Part shown: positions 45,740 to 52,217 of the stretch, one piece after another
Position numbering within the stretch: position 1 is the stretch's first letter
Layout of the letters: the number at the start of each line of letters is the position of its first letter
IMG/VR virus record: IMGVR_UViG_3300020201_000023
Coordinates: 1 to 55,743 of that record
Length of the DNA: 55,743 nt
DNA from: a virus
Strand: one strand, 5' to 3'
Translations under genes and position numbers: made by a program
The notes under the pieces: model-generated
Seen by the model: only the letters and a program-made list of their open reading frames with translations
The model's database searches: none
What the model was told of the DNA's origin: nothing

Positions 45740-45780
45740 TGGTCGCTGGCGGAAGCATTGAACCTCCGCCAGCGGTACTA
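45740..45780 (-). ncRNA. tRNA-minihelix-like hairpin, element 1
   Basis: 12-bp stem CGCTGGCGGAGG/CTTCCGCCAGCG (45763-45774 with 45744-45755, one G-U), 7-nt loop UUCAAUG matching the T-loop pattern, then ACCA at 45743-45740. Preceded by AAGGGUAGUACC. Confidence 0.65.
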
Positions 45781-45790
45781 CCCTTGGTTC

Positions 45791-45843
45791 GCCTTGCCAC
45801 GCCTCGCCAGGCCTCGCCATGCCACACCACGCCAAGCCTCGCC
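45791..45843 (-). repeat. GGCNN array F (11 units)
   Basis: Strict five-base period with one changed unit (ACC for GCC on the plus strand). It touches the stop codon of the gene at 45843-46346, so the array begins immediately after that gene. Confidence 0.85.
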
Positions 45844-46346
45844 TAGTCTTTCTTCTCGGGGAGTGCCGCCGGCACATCGACCGCGAGGAATTTGCGCTTG
45901 CGAACGAGCACGCTCAGCGCGCCGATCTTCGCCAACGAGTTCAGTTGCATCGCCGCCGCGCCGGCGTCGAGCTTGCTCCGGTCCACGTTCACGAGCAACG
46001 CCGCGCTCGACTTCATGCCCTTGCGCACGCTGCTCTCGAGTTTGTCGCGCCCGTGCGTGATCTGGTCCACCGGCGACAGGACTTCGTAGCCTTTGCCGGG
46101 CACGCTCTTGATGTCGATGTGGTGCTCGGTGAGCAGCGCGTTGCGCAGCCCGTCCATCTGCGAACAGTAGCGAAGCTCGAGCCGCTGATGGTCGGCTGAC
46201 GTGATGAGCTCGTCCGGCTTGGGCGTCCTGATCCGCAGTTGCGACCTCAGCCATTCGTGCGTGTAGATCGTCCCCGGCGAATGGTCGCCTTCGATGATGA
46301 TCTTCGCCACCGCAAGATAGTCCGGATAGAGTTCTGTGTCTGCCAT
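45843..46346 (-). CDS. Conserved phage protein of unknown function (167 aa)
   Basis: Strong ribosome-binding site AGGAGG before ATG at 46346. VAKIIIEGDHSPGTIYTHEW, LRIRTPKPDELITSADHQRL, LRNALLTEHHIDIKSVPGKG, then KLESSVRKGMKSSAALLVNV and VLVRKRKFLAVDVPAALPEK. The first half reads as a winged-helix-like domain. A phage family seen elsewhere next to the 190-aa protein type encoded upstream (from memory). Flanked on both sides by GGCNN arrays and minihelices. Confidence 0.8.
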   Translation of the reverse strand: MADTELYPDYLAVAKIIIEGDHSPGTIYTHEWLRSQLRIRTPKPDELITSADHQRLELRYCSQMDGLRNALLTEHHIDIKSVPGKGYEVLSPVDQITHGRDKLESSVRKGMKSSAALLVNVDRSKLDAGAAAMQLNSLAKIGALSVLVRKRKFLAVDVPAALPEKKD

Positions 46347-46387
46347 TCGCCGCCTCCTGTTGATTCGGACCCGTGTCCCCTTGGTTC

Positions 46388-46460
46388 GCCTCGCCAGGCC
46401 GTGCCACGCCTCGCCGCGCCCCGCCTCGCCCCGCCCTGCCGCGCCGTGCCCGGCCGCGCC
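46388..46460 (-). repeat. GGCNN array E (15 units)
   Basis: Fifteen NNGCC units in phase on the plus strand, between minihelix element 2 and the GAACCAAGGG box that precedes the 46346 gene. Confidence 0.85.
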
Positions 46461-46461
46461 T

Positions 46462-46504
46462 TGGCCGCCAGCGGAGGTATCGAGCCTCCGCTGGCGGGTA
46501 CTGC
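46462..46504 (-). ncRNA. tRNA-minihelix-like hairpin, element 2
   Basis: Perfect 13-bp stem (46485-46497 with 46465-46477), 7-nt loop CUCGAUA, then CCA at 46464-46462 directly after the last paired G. Preceded by AAGGGCAGUACC. The strongest of the five. Confidence 0.7.
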
Positions 46505-46513
46505 CCTTGGTTC

Positions 46514-46586
46514 GCCTTGCCTGTCCGCGCCACGCCAGACCTCGCCATGCCGCGCCTCGCCCCGCCGTGCCGAGCCTCGCCCAGCC
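46514..46586 (-). repeat. GGCNN array D (15 units)
   Basis: Starts right after the 190-aa gene; two of the fifteen units have a changed core base. Ends at the GAACCAAGGG box of element 2. Confidence 0.85.
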
Positions 46587-46591
46587 TAGTC

Positions 46592-47164
46592 CTAGATCAC
46601 CTCGAACCGTCCGAAGCGCGGACGATACTGGCCGATCCCTTCGTATTGCCCCGCCGACTTCGCGTAGTCTCGGAGCTGCTCTTCACTCACCAGCGCCGGG
46701 TCGAAGAAGAGCGGACACGACACTTCCCACTCGGGGAAGACCGCACGCGTGCGCAGCAACGCACCGCCGCCGTTGTTCTTGATCGCGCGCTTGTCGACGT
46801 AGCGGCCTGACGCCCACATCGCCTCCAGCGTGCGCGGCCCATCGTACTTGATGGCGCACTTGTCATCGACGTTCTGGATCGCGCGGTTGACCGTCATGCC
46901 CATCTTCGTCAGCTTCGCGCCGTTGCGAATGCACCGCGTGATGTTCCACCCAGGGATGAAAGGGCCGACCTTGTCGTCGAAGCTCTGCGCCATCGCCATG
47001 CGCCATTCGATGTGCTGGATCTCGAGCTTCTGGTCGTCCGACTTCTTGCGGACGTCGGTGAGCTTTTTCAGCTCGCGCGAGATGGGGTGGAACGGGTCGA
47101 GTCCCACCGTGCCAGTCGGCATCATCGGCGCAGTCCCGCGAATCTTCAGCTGCATGATTTCCAT
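46592..47164 (-). CDS. Conserved phage protein with C-terminal Gly/Arg-rich motif (190 aa)
   Basis: AGGAAGA before ATG at 47164 (a second ATG nine bases on is possible). MQLKIRGTAPMMPTGTVGLD, PISRELKKLTDVRKKSDDQK, FIPGWNITRCIRNGAKLTKM, LRTRAVFPEWEVSCPLFFDP and the ending GQYEGIGQYRPRFGRFEV mark a widespread phage family without assigned function. The terminal Gly-rich loop recalls RAMP-type RNA-binding folds, a speculative link. The gene sits between minihelix/GGCNN modules. Confidence 0.8.
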   Translation of the reverse strand: MEIMQLKIRGTAPMMPTGTVGLDPFHPISRELKKLTDVRKKSDDQKLEIQHIEWRMAMAQSFDDKVGPFIPGWNITRCIRNGAKLTKMGMTVNRAIQNVDDKCAIKYDGPRTLEAMWASGRYVDKRAIKNNGGGALLRTRAVFPEWEVSCPLFFDPALVSEEQLRDYAKSAGQYEGIGQYRPRFGRFEVI

Positions 47165-47242
47165 GTGTCGTCTTCCTGTCCGCCCGTGAGGGCCATTGCG
47201 TTGTCCGTCCTACGTCGGCCCCATGGCCCCTTGGTTCGCGTT

Positions 47243-47285
47243 GCCGGGCCGGGCCCCGCCTCGCCAAGCCCGGCCACGCCGAGCC
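47243..47285 (-). repeat. GGCNN array C (9 units)
   Basis: Nine units in phase between minihelix element 3 and the GAACCAAGGG box upstream of the 190-aa gene. Bases 47165-47242 hold that box and the gene's leader. Confidence 0.85.
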
Positions 47286-47290
47286 TCGAT

Positions 47291-47338
47291 TGGCCGACGC
47301 GCGGGGTATTGAGCCCCACGCGCCGGGTGCTTCCCTTG
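47291..47338 (-). ncRNA. tRNA-minihelix-like hairpin, element 3
   Basis: 13-bp stem (47314-47326 with 47294-47306, two G-U pairs that are A-C mismatches on the plus strand), 7-nt loop CUCAAUA, then CCA at 47293-47291 and AUC. Preceded by AAGGGAAGCACC. Confidence 0.65.
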
Positions 47339-47342
47339 GTTC

Positions 47343-47400
47343 GCCTGGCCAAGCCCGGCCCCGCCATGCCTCGCCACGCCCCGCTGCGCCAAGCCTCGCC
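47343..47400 (-). repeat. GGCNN array B (12 units)
   Basis: Twelve units in phase, one with GCT for GCC on the plus strand, between minihelix elements 4 and 3. Confidence 0.85.
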
Positions 47401-47405
47401 GTGAT

Positions 47406-47450
47406 TGGTCACCACCGCAGGTATTGAGCCCGCGGTGGCGATACTTCCCT
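47406..47450 (-). ncRNA. tRNA-minihelix-like hairpin, element 4
   Basis: 12-bp stem (47429-47440 with 47410-47421, two G-U pairs on the coding-strand RNA only), 7-nt loop CUCAAUA, then ACCA at 47409-47406 and AUC. Preceded by AAGGGAAGUAU. Upstream-most of the five in transcription order. Confidence 0.65.
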
Positions 47451-47451
47451 T

Positions 47452-47549
47452 GCCTTGCCACGCCAGGCCCCGCCCGGCCGAGCCGTGCCCCGCCGTGCCC
47501 AGCCCAGCCCAGCCACGCCTCGCCATGCCACGCCGAGCCCTGCCACGCC
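47452..47549 (-). repeat. GGCNN array A (20 units)
   Basis: Twenty uninterrupted NNGCC units on the plus strand, the longest array, starting about 60 bases after the stop of the 47608 gene and ending at a variant of the GAACCAAGGG box. On the coding-strand RNA it is GGN3 repeated, a sequence able in principle to form two-tier G-quadruplexes. Confidence 0.88.
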
Positions 47550-47607
47550 TCACTCCGACTCCAACCATCTAGCGCGTCCGCGATGCGCCGTCAAGCGCGG
47601 CTGCATC

Positions 47608-48657
47608 TTATTTCGCAGATAGTACGACGCGCGCCCGAGGCACCGTGTCCGCCATCCGCCACGCATCGATCTCCGCGCGCACCGCTTCGACCGTCGAAGT
47701 GTGCCGGCGTTTTCGAACCGGCAGCGGGTCGACTTCCCGATCGGCGAGCCGGATGGCCGTGCGGTGCGATACCCGCGCGTAATCGGCGATTGCCTTCCAT
47801 CCGAAGAGATCCGTGAGCGGTCCATGAGACATCGTCGTGTACCTCCGGTCGAGCGGTACCAGCCCGCGCGAATGCAGCCGTGCAAACATCTCGCGCAGCC
47901 CCGAGCTTTGCAGCTCGGCGACGTGCGGCTCCGACACATGGCGGCCGAACACGCGCGAGGCGTGCGCGGCAACCTGCTCCAGTCCCGGCAGGTCGTACGG
48001 CTTGAACATGTCGCCGGCCTCGCGCGCCGGTCGGCCTCGCACTGACACGCGCGCCGCCGGCTTCTGCCGTGTCGGATCCCAGACGCCGCCGCCTTCGTTG
48101 CGCCCCTTGATCGCCGTGTGCGACTGCAACGGCGCGAAGTCGCCCTCGATGCCGAACACCGCCCAGAGCACGACTCGCCGCGCTTGGTCGCCGGTGAGCT
48201 CGAGCGTGGAAGTCGCGATCGTCGCGCACCAGCCCGAGGCGAACACGAGCGCCCAATCGCGTTCGACGAACACGACGCGTTCAGCCGCGCGCTGCCCTGC
48301 GTCGCCTACCGCCGTCGTCGACACGCAGCCGCCCGTTGCGTCGTCGCCAATCTTCCAGCACGACCTCAGCGGCGCCCCGTCGAGTCGCGTGTCGATGACG
48401 GCTTGGAGCGCCTGCCGCACGCCGCGGAACTCCGGGCGCGTGCTCTCTCCGCGCTGCTCGCGGCGCTTCATTGCGATCGCCTCGACGGTCGCGCGGTAGT
48501 TCTCCGCGTCGCACTCGGCGGCGCTCACCTCGCGATACGGAAGCGGAGCGAGCGACTCGGCGAGACGCGTCTCGAGGATGATGGACTCGACGTCGTCGAG
48601 CGCCGCCCCGTCGGTGAGCAGCGCCCGCACGTCCACGACCCATCGCGAGCGCGTCAC
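47608..48657 (-). CDS. Hypothetical protein with C-terminal helix-turn-helix (349 aa)
   Basis: GTG at 48657 in a GTGA overlap. N-terminal and central parts are unrecognised (WVVDVRALLTDGAALDDVES, ERVVFVERDWALVFASGWCA, DQARRVVLWAVFGIEG). The C-terminal 55 residues, LTDLFGWKAIADYARVSHRT, AIRLADREVDPLPVRKRRHT, VRAEIDAWR, look like an excisionase/MerR-type winged HTH. Could be a replication initiator or transcription factor. Last gene before the GGCNN region. Confidence 0.72.
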   Translation of the reverse strand: MTRSRWVVDVRALLTDGAALDDVESIILETRLAESLAPLPYREVSAAECDAENYRATVEAIAMKRREQRGESTRPEFRGVRQALQAVIDTRLDGAPLRSCWKIGDDATGGCVSTTAVGDAGQRAAERVVFVERDWALVFASGWCATIATSTLELTGDQARRVVLWAVFGIEGDFAPLQSHTAIKGRNEGGGVWDPTRQKPAARVSVRGRPAREAGDMFKPYDLPGLEQVAAHASRVFGRHVSEPHVAELQSSGLREMFARLHSRGLVPLDRRYTTMSHGPLTDLFGWKAIADYARVSHRTAIRLADREVDPLPVRKRRHTSTVEAVRAEIDAWRMADTVPRARVVLSAK

Positions 48658-48809
48658 AGGCGCACCCGCTCGATGACGATCACCGGCTCGACGGCGTACG
48701 CCTCGACTCTGAACGCCTGCACGAAGAGCGCCTCTGTGATCACGCTGCTCGCGTAGTTGATGCGCCACGGGCTAGCCCGCCGCGCCCGCCTCCGTTGCCG
48801 CGCGGTCAT
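48654..48809 (-). CDS. MTARQRRR-family small protein, copy 4 (51 aa)
   Basis: ATG at 48809 (ATGA overlap). Starts MTARQRRRARRASPW; the rest is a helix and strands (NYASSVITEALFVQAFRVEA, EPVIVIERVRL). One of four consecutive genes sharing the basic leader. Function unknown. Confidence 0.68.
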   Translation of the reverse strand: MTARQRRRARRASPWRINYASSVITEALFVQAFRVEAYAVEPVIVIERVRL

Positions 48810-49066
48810 CGCGTCACCTTCCCGGTAAACGAAGCCATCACGGCGTCGTCCGCAGGCTCGACAGTGACGAACGTCGGCGACCACCGCGGGTCATCGACGT
48901 ACCACACATCCGACGTGGTGCCGCGCGCCGCGAGGCGCTGCTGCGACTCCATCGCGATCTGCTCGTACGCCCGTTCCGCAGTGGCAAACTGGCTGGCCGT
49001 CATCTTCACCGGCGGTCTCTTGCTCTTGCTCATGCGCATCGCTCGCCTCCGTTTCCGCGCCGTCAT
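48806..49066 (-). CDS. MTARKRRR-family small protein, copy 3 (86 aa)
   Basis: ATG at 49066 overlaps the upstream stop by one base. Starts MTARKRRRAMRMSKSKRPP; a helix (TASQFATAERAYEQIAMESQ) follows and it ends ASFTGKVTR, close to the SFTGKVQR ending of copy 1. Member of the tandem family. Likely nucleic-acid binding by charge only. Confidence 0.68.
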   Translation of the reverse strand: MTARKRRRAMRMSKSKRPPVKMTASQFATAERAYEQIAMESQQRLAARGTTSDVWYVDDPRWSPTFVTVEPADDAVMASFTGKVTR

Positions 49067-49377
49067 CACACGCGCACCAGCGCCGAGACCAGCACCAGGC
49101 CACCAGGCTCGTGCTCGACGCTCTCGATCGTGTAGTGAGCGCCGAGATAGTCGAAGCGCATCAGCGCCAGTTGCGTGCGCTCTTTGACGGTTAGATCCCA
49201 CGCGCTGCCGTGCGTGCGTGATCCGGGCTGTGCGGCCCGTGCTCTTGCGATCGCGGCGTCCATCGACTCGCGCGAGAGCGCCGACGACCAGCGGCTTCCG
49301 TACATGTCTTTCGTGGTCGTCCACGGCGCGAGCACGCTTCGCGCGCGCCTTTGCCGTCGTCGCTGCCGCGCGGTCAT
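49066..49377 (-). CDS. MTARQRRR-family small protein, copy 2 (103 aa)
   Basis: ATG at 49377 (ATGA overlap). Starts MTARQRRRQRRARS, shares SRESMDAAIA with copy 1, then has an additional beta-rich half (RFDYLGAHYTIESVEHEPGG, LVLVSALVRV). Longest of the family. Confidence 0.7.
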   Translation of the reverse strand: MTARQRRRQRRARSVLAPWTTTKDMYGSRWSSALSRESMDAAIARARAAQPGSRTHGSAWDLTVKERTQLALMRFDYLGAHYTIESVEHEPGGLVLVSALVRV

Positions 49378-49586
49378 CGCTGCACCTTCCCGGTAAACGA
49401 CGTGGTGCCGCGCGGGAGGTCACCGGGCCAGCCGGCTCGCACGATCGCGATCGCGGCGTCCATCGACTCACGAGAGAGCACGGACACGGCAAGGTTGGAG
49501 TACGTGTCCGACGAGTTCCGGGCCGGGCGATCGAACTGGAACCACTGCTCCATGCGCTTCGCCTTGCGTCGTTGCCGCGCGGTCAT
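49374..49586 (-). CDS. MTARQRRK-family small protein, copy 1 (70 aa)
   Basis: ATG at 49586 (ATGA overlap). Starts MTARQRRKAKRMEQWFQ, contains VLSRESMDAAIAIVRAGWPG and ends TTSFTGKVQR. Shares both the leader and the SRESMDAAIA block with copy 2, showing tandem duplication. Confidence 0.7.
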   Translation of the reverse strand: MTARQRRKAKRMEQWFQFDRPARNSSDTYSNLAVSVLSRESMDAAIAIVRAGWPGDLPRGTTSFTGKVQR

Positions 49587-49873
49587 CGCTGCACCTCGGT
49601 TGCTTTCATGCTGTCGTCCATCAGCGCCACGCGCCGCGCGCGCCGCTCCTTGTCGAACGTCGCACGGTCGTACGCGAGCCCATTGCAACCGCGATACAAA
49701 GTCCACATGTGAAAGTCGGCGTTGTCGGCGAGACGCCTTGCGCGTGCGGCGACGCGGCGTGCGTGGCGGTTGGGCCAGCGCATCGGGTCGTCGACAATGA
49801 TGCGGCGCCGTTGGTTGGGCGCCGCCGACTGGGCCGCTATCCTCTCAGGCAGAGAAAGGCACGCCCATCTCAC
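49583..49873 (-). CDS. Hypothetical basic protein (96 aa)
   Basis: GTG at 49873 in a GTGA overlap; a later ATG at the MRWPNRHARRVAARARR segment is possible. Arg-rich with FHMWTLYRGCNGLAYDRATF and KERRARRVALMDD. Function unknown. Confidence 0.65.
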   Translation of the reverse strand: MRWACLSLPERIAAQSAAPNQRRRIIVDDPMRWPNRHARRVAARARRLADNADFHMWTLYRGCNGLAYDRATFDKERRARRVALMDDSMKATEVQR

Positions 49874-50037
49874 GACATCACCCGCTCGCGCTTCAGAGCC
49901 GCTCGATTGACGCGCGACAGCCGCATCGCCGGCACCGTGCGCCCCGCGCAGTTCCCCGGCTCGCGTTGCTCGGCCGCCGAGTTGCACGCTGATTGCGGCG
50001 TCCACTCAGCGCAGCCGACGCATGCCGCCGCGCTCAC
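49870..50037 (-). CDS. Small Cys-rich protein (55 aa)
   Basis: GTG at 50037 and TGA at 49870, both in 4-base overlaps. Product begins SAAACVGCAEWTPQSACNSA and contains NCAGRTVP, four cysteines that could hold zinc. Below normal gene-call length but required by the overlap chain. Confidence 0.65.
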   Translation of the reverse strand: MSAAACVGCAEWTPQSACNSAAEQREPGNCAGRTVPAMRLSRVNRAALKRERVMS

Positions 50038-50318
50038 GACACCACCCAATCACTCGCCGCCGCCAAAACCTGCGCCTCCGCGTAGTCGTACTCTTCGACG
50101 ATGATGTCGCGCCGCCGCATTTCGTCGCGGTGCTCGGCTACGAGTTCCTCCGCCTCGCACGGCGGATACGTCACCCACGCATCGCACGCGACCGGCAGCG
50201 TGCGCACGACTTCGCCGCGTCCGCTCGCGAGCATCTGCACGGCGTCCTCTTCGGTCTCCGCGCGCACTTTGACCTCGACTACCTTGGTCTCGATTCGGTG
50301 CATCGTGTACGTGTTCAT
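50034..50318 (-). CDS. Hypothetical protein (94 aa)
   Basis: ATG at 50318 (ATGA). Beta-alpha start (YTMHRIETKVVEVKVRAETE, DAVQMLASGRGEVVRTLPVA) like a small phage DNA-metabolism accessory, then an acidic helix (EEYDYAEAQVLAAASDW). No family assigned. Confidence 0.68.
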   Translation of the reverse strand: MNTYTMHRIETKVVEVKVRAETEEDAVQMLASGRGEVVRTLPVACDAWVTYPPCEAEELVAEHRDEMRRRDIIVEEYDYAEAQVLAAASDWVVS

Positions 50319-50515
50319 CGCGTCGCCTCCCTTCGCAGCGGACATTCTTGCGGCACGCCGCTCTCGGCTTCGGCGGCGTCGAGGAACCACGGCGAGCCGC
50401 AACCATCCATCATCGGGTGCACACACTCGTAATGTGGCGCGGTTCCCCGCCGAGCGCAGTAGTAGCAGCGCGTGCACGACTCGACGATCGGCAGTCTGCG
50501 CGGCGGCGTTGTCAC
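50315..50515 (-). CDS. Small Cys/His protein (66 aa)
   Basis: GTG at 50515 (GTGA). RLPIVESCTRCYYCARRGTA, HYECVHPMMDG and CPLRRE resemble the Cys-containing cores of the two paralogues at 52214 and 52504 (RLPVIA-C-x2-C ... C-x-H ... CPMRGA). Probably a third, shortened member. Likely zinc-binding. Confidence 0.68.
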   Translation of the reverse strand: MTTPPRRLPIVESCTRCYYCARRGTAPHYECVHPMMDGCGSPWFLDAAEAESGVPQECPLRREATR

Positions 50516-50955
50516 TTCGTCCTCCGCTTGCTCGCGCGCGCATCCGGCAGCGCGTCGGTCTTCTTCGCGCGCGTGCGCTTCGGTTTGCCGAGCGGCTCGA
50601 ATATCCCGGTGACGTCCAGCACCTCGACGACCACGACAGGCCCGCGCGCATCCACGGGATACGACCTCACGCGGCCATCGCGTATCTGAGAATCGTCGAG
50701 ATACGCAATCCCGTTAATTGCGTCGGATACAATCTTCCCGCCGTTGTCCCAATCCCACCTGCGTGCGTCTGGCACGTAAACGCGCACGTCGAGCGATACC
50801 GCCCCCGTCAACAGCGGCACCCCCGCCGCTCGCGCAGCCGCTTGGACGACGCGCCGATACGCCGCACGGTCCGCGGCCGTGTACGTGTGTCCGCTCGCCG
50901 ATCGCTGCGCGCGCTTCCACGGCACGATGCGGCCCGGTACCGTGAACGTCGTCAC
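50512..50955 (-). CDS. RusA-type Holliday junction resolvase (147 aa)
   Basis: GTG at 50955 (GTGA). TFTVPGRIVPWKRAQRSA at the start and the RusA core RRWDWDNGGKIVSDAINGIA, YLDDSQI, with acidic residues Asp68, Asp70, Asp78, Asp87/88 and Lys74, which bind metal and cut four-way junctions. RusA enzymes resolve branched phage DNA before packaging. C-terminal tail is basic (KRTRAKKTDALPDARASKRR). Confidence 0.9.
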   Translation of the reverse strand: MTTFTVPGRIVPWKRAQRSASGHTYTAADRAAYRRVVQAAARAAGVPLLTGAVSLDVRVYVPDARRWDWDNGGKIVSDAINGIAYLDDSQIRDGRVRSYPVDARGPVVVVEVLDVTGIFEPLGKPKRTRAKKTDALPDARASKRRTK

Positions 50956-51317
50956 GCCGGCACCGTCTTGCGCGCCGCGTACTCCGCACGTGACCTGCCC
51001 TGCCGCGCCACTCGAGCGCACCGCGGACCGCAGTAGGCCGAGTGCCCCGCGCGCAGCGGGCGCAGGTACATCGTCCGGCAGCGCTTGCACGGCCGCGGCG
51101 GCTCGTCGCGCAGTTTGCCGCGCCACTCCGCCGACAGCGCGCCGACGTCGATCGGCGTCTCGCGCGCGACCGGCAGCGCTTTGCTGCATGTGCGCGACGC
51201 GAGCGGCCACGCCTTCGACGTGCCGCATCCGAGGCAGCGGACGATCGGCGCGCAGTCGTCTTCCGGCCCGAGTCGCCCGCCGTCTACCCACACGTGTCCG
51301 AGCTCGTCGCGTCTCAT
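50952..51317 (-). CDS. Zinc-ribbon protein, paralogue of 51314-51682 (121 aa)
   Basis: ATG at 51317 (ATGA). HVWVDGGRLGPEDD, then CLGCGTSKAWP and a second cluster CKRCRTMYLRP...YCGPRCARVA, a C-x2-C...C-x3-C arrangement. Same layout as the next gene upstream, so the two arose by tandem duplication. Function unknown. Confidence 0.72.
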   Translation of the reverse strand: MRRDELGHVWVDGGRLGPEDDCAPIVRCLGCGTSKAWPLASRTCSKALPVARETPIDVGALSAEWRGKLRDEPPRPCKRCRTMYLRPLRAGHSAYCGPRCARVARQGRSRAEYAARKTVPA

Positions 51318-51682
51318 GTCGCCGCCTCCTTCGCCGCTCGCTTCGCCGCCGTTGCCGCTCGCTCTCGCTCGGCGTGCCTGACGTTCCACGCCTTCCGCGC
51401 GCACTCTGGCGCGCAGTACCGCGACGCGCCGTGCTTCGAATGATACTCCGCCGCGCACACGCCGCATACGCGATTCGGCACCGCGCCGACGACGATCGCC
51501 GCGAACGGCTTCCGCCACCGCGTGCTGCGCACCGCCTCCGCGTCGACTCGCTCTTCCGCCGCGATCGCCCCGCACTTCGCCTCCGCCTCCGGCCACGTCT
51601 TGCCGACGCCGCACGTCGCGCACACGTAGCGGCGCGTGCCGTCGTCCATCGTGCCGGCAGGCTCCCAGATGTGCTTGGTCAC
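51314..51682 (-). CDS. Zinc-ribbon protein, paralogue of 50952-51317 (122 aa)
   Basis: GTG at 51682 (GTGA). HIWEPAGTMDDGTRRYVCATCGVGKTWPEAE aligns with the paralogue's N-terminus in position of Trp, Cys pair and TxWP. The second cluster is RVCGVCAAEYH...YCAPECARKAW. Basic C-terminal helix (ERERAATAAKRAAKEA). Confidence 0.72.
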   Translation of the reverse strand: MTKHIWEPAGTMDDGTRRYVCATCGVGKTWPEAEAKCGAIAAEERVDAEAVRSTRWRKPFAAIVVGAVPNRVCGVCAAEYHSKHGASRYCAPECARKAWNVRHAERERAATAAKRAAKEAAT

Positions 51683-51888
51683 GACGCTGCCCTTCGCCGC
51701 TCGGCCGCGAGCACTTCGTTCGCGAGCCGCCCCGCGCGCGCGTTCCCCGTTGTCGCCGCAGGCTTCATCCGCAGGCTCGACGGCGCCACCGGCATGTCCA
51801 GCGGATTCGCCGCGACGTGACACGCCGCGCACGGCAGCGGAAAGAGGCGGTGCGCGGCGCAGTGCGGTGGCAGTTGGCCGCGACTCAC
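51679..51888 (-). CDS. Small protein with CAACH motif (69 aa)
   Basis: GTG at 51888 (GTGA). CAAHRLFPLPCAACHVAAN is a Cys/His-rich block reminiscent of a haem or zinc CxxCH motif, but no signal peptide is present. Then SSLRMKPAATTGNARAGRLA and a basic end. Unknown. Confidence 0.65.
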   Translation of the reverse strand: MSRGQLPPHCAAHRLFPLPCAACHVAANPLDMPVAPSSLRMKPAATTGNARAGRLANEVLAAERRRAAS

Positions 51889-52217
51889 TGCGACACCAGC
51901 CGCGGCAACAGCGCCGACCGCTGCGCGGTATCGCCTGCGACGTACTCCGCCGCGAGTTTCGCCGGCACGCGCACCCAGCAGCGGGCGGCGAGATACCACG
52001 TGTGCTCCTCAATATAAATGCAGTACAGGGCAGACGCGAGAATCTCGCACTCACCGACGGCGGTGAGTCGCAGTACCGCCACGTGACTATCCTCGAGCCC
52101 CACGATGAGGTCACCGACGCGCCATCGCTTGGCGCGCACGATCTCGGCCGGCTCCTTCGAGTACCAGCCGAGGGTGCAACGGCGCGGCCCCTTGCAGCGC
52201 GGGTGATGGCGGCTCAC
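51885..52217 (-). CDS. Hypothetical beta-rich protein (110 aa)
   Basis: GTG at 52217 (GTGA). An N-terminal Cys/Arg segment (HHPRCKGPRRCTLGW), then RAKRWRVGDLIVGLEDSHVA, CEILASALYCIYIEEHTWYL and ARCWVRVPAKLAAEYVAGDT, suggesting a small barrel. Function unknown. Confidence 0.68.
   Translation of the reverse strand: MSRHHPRCKGPRRCTLGWYSKEPAEIVRAKRWRVGDLIVGLEDSHVAVLRLTAVGECEILASALYCIYIEEHTWYLAARCWVRVPAKLAAEYVAGDTAQRSALLPRLVSQ

Noticed and set aside
45600-47600. CRISPR array
   Set aside because: Hairpins recur, but spacers are degenerate GGCNN runs of varying length and repeats are not identical. No Cas gene with certainty.
45600-47600. Long Arg/Ala/Gly-rich frames across the GGCNN arrays (for example 46778-45778 region, 47146-47568)
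   Set aside because: They encode pentapeptide-phase low complexity (ARRG, PGEA) created by the repeat and have no ribosome-binding site; they also overlap the hairpins.
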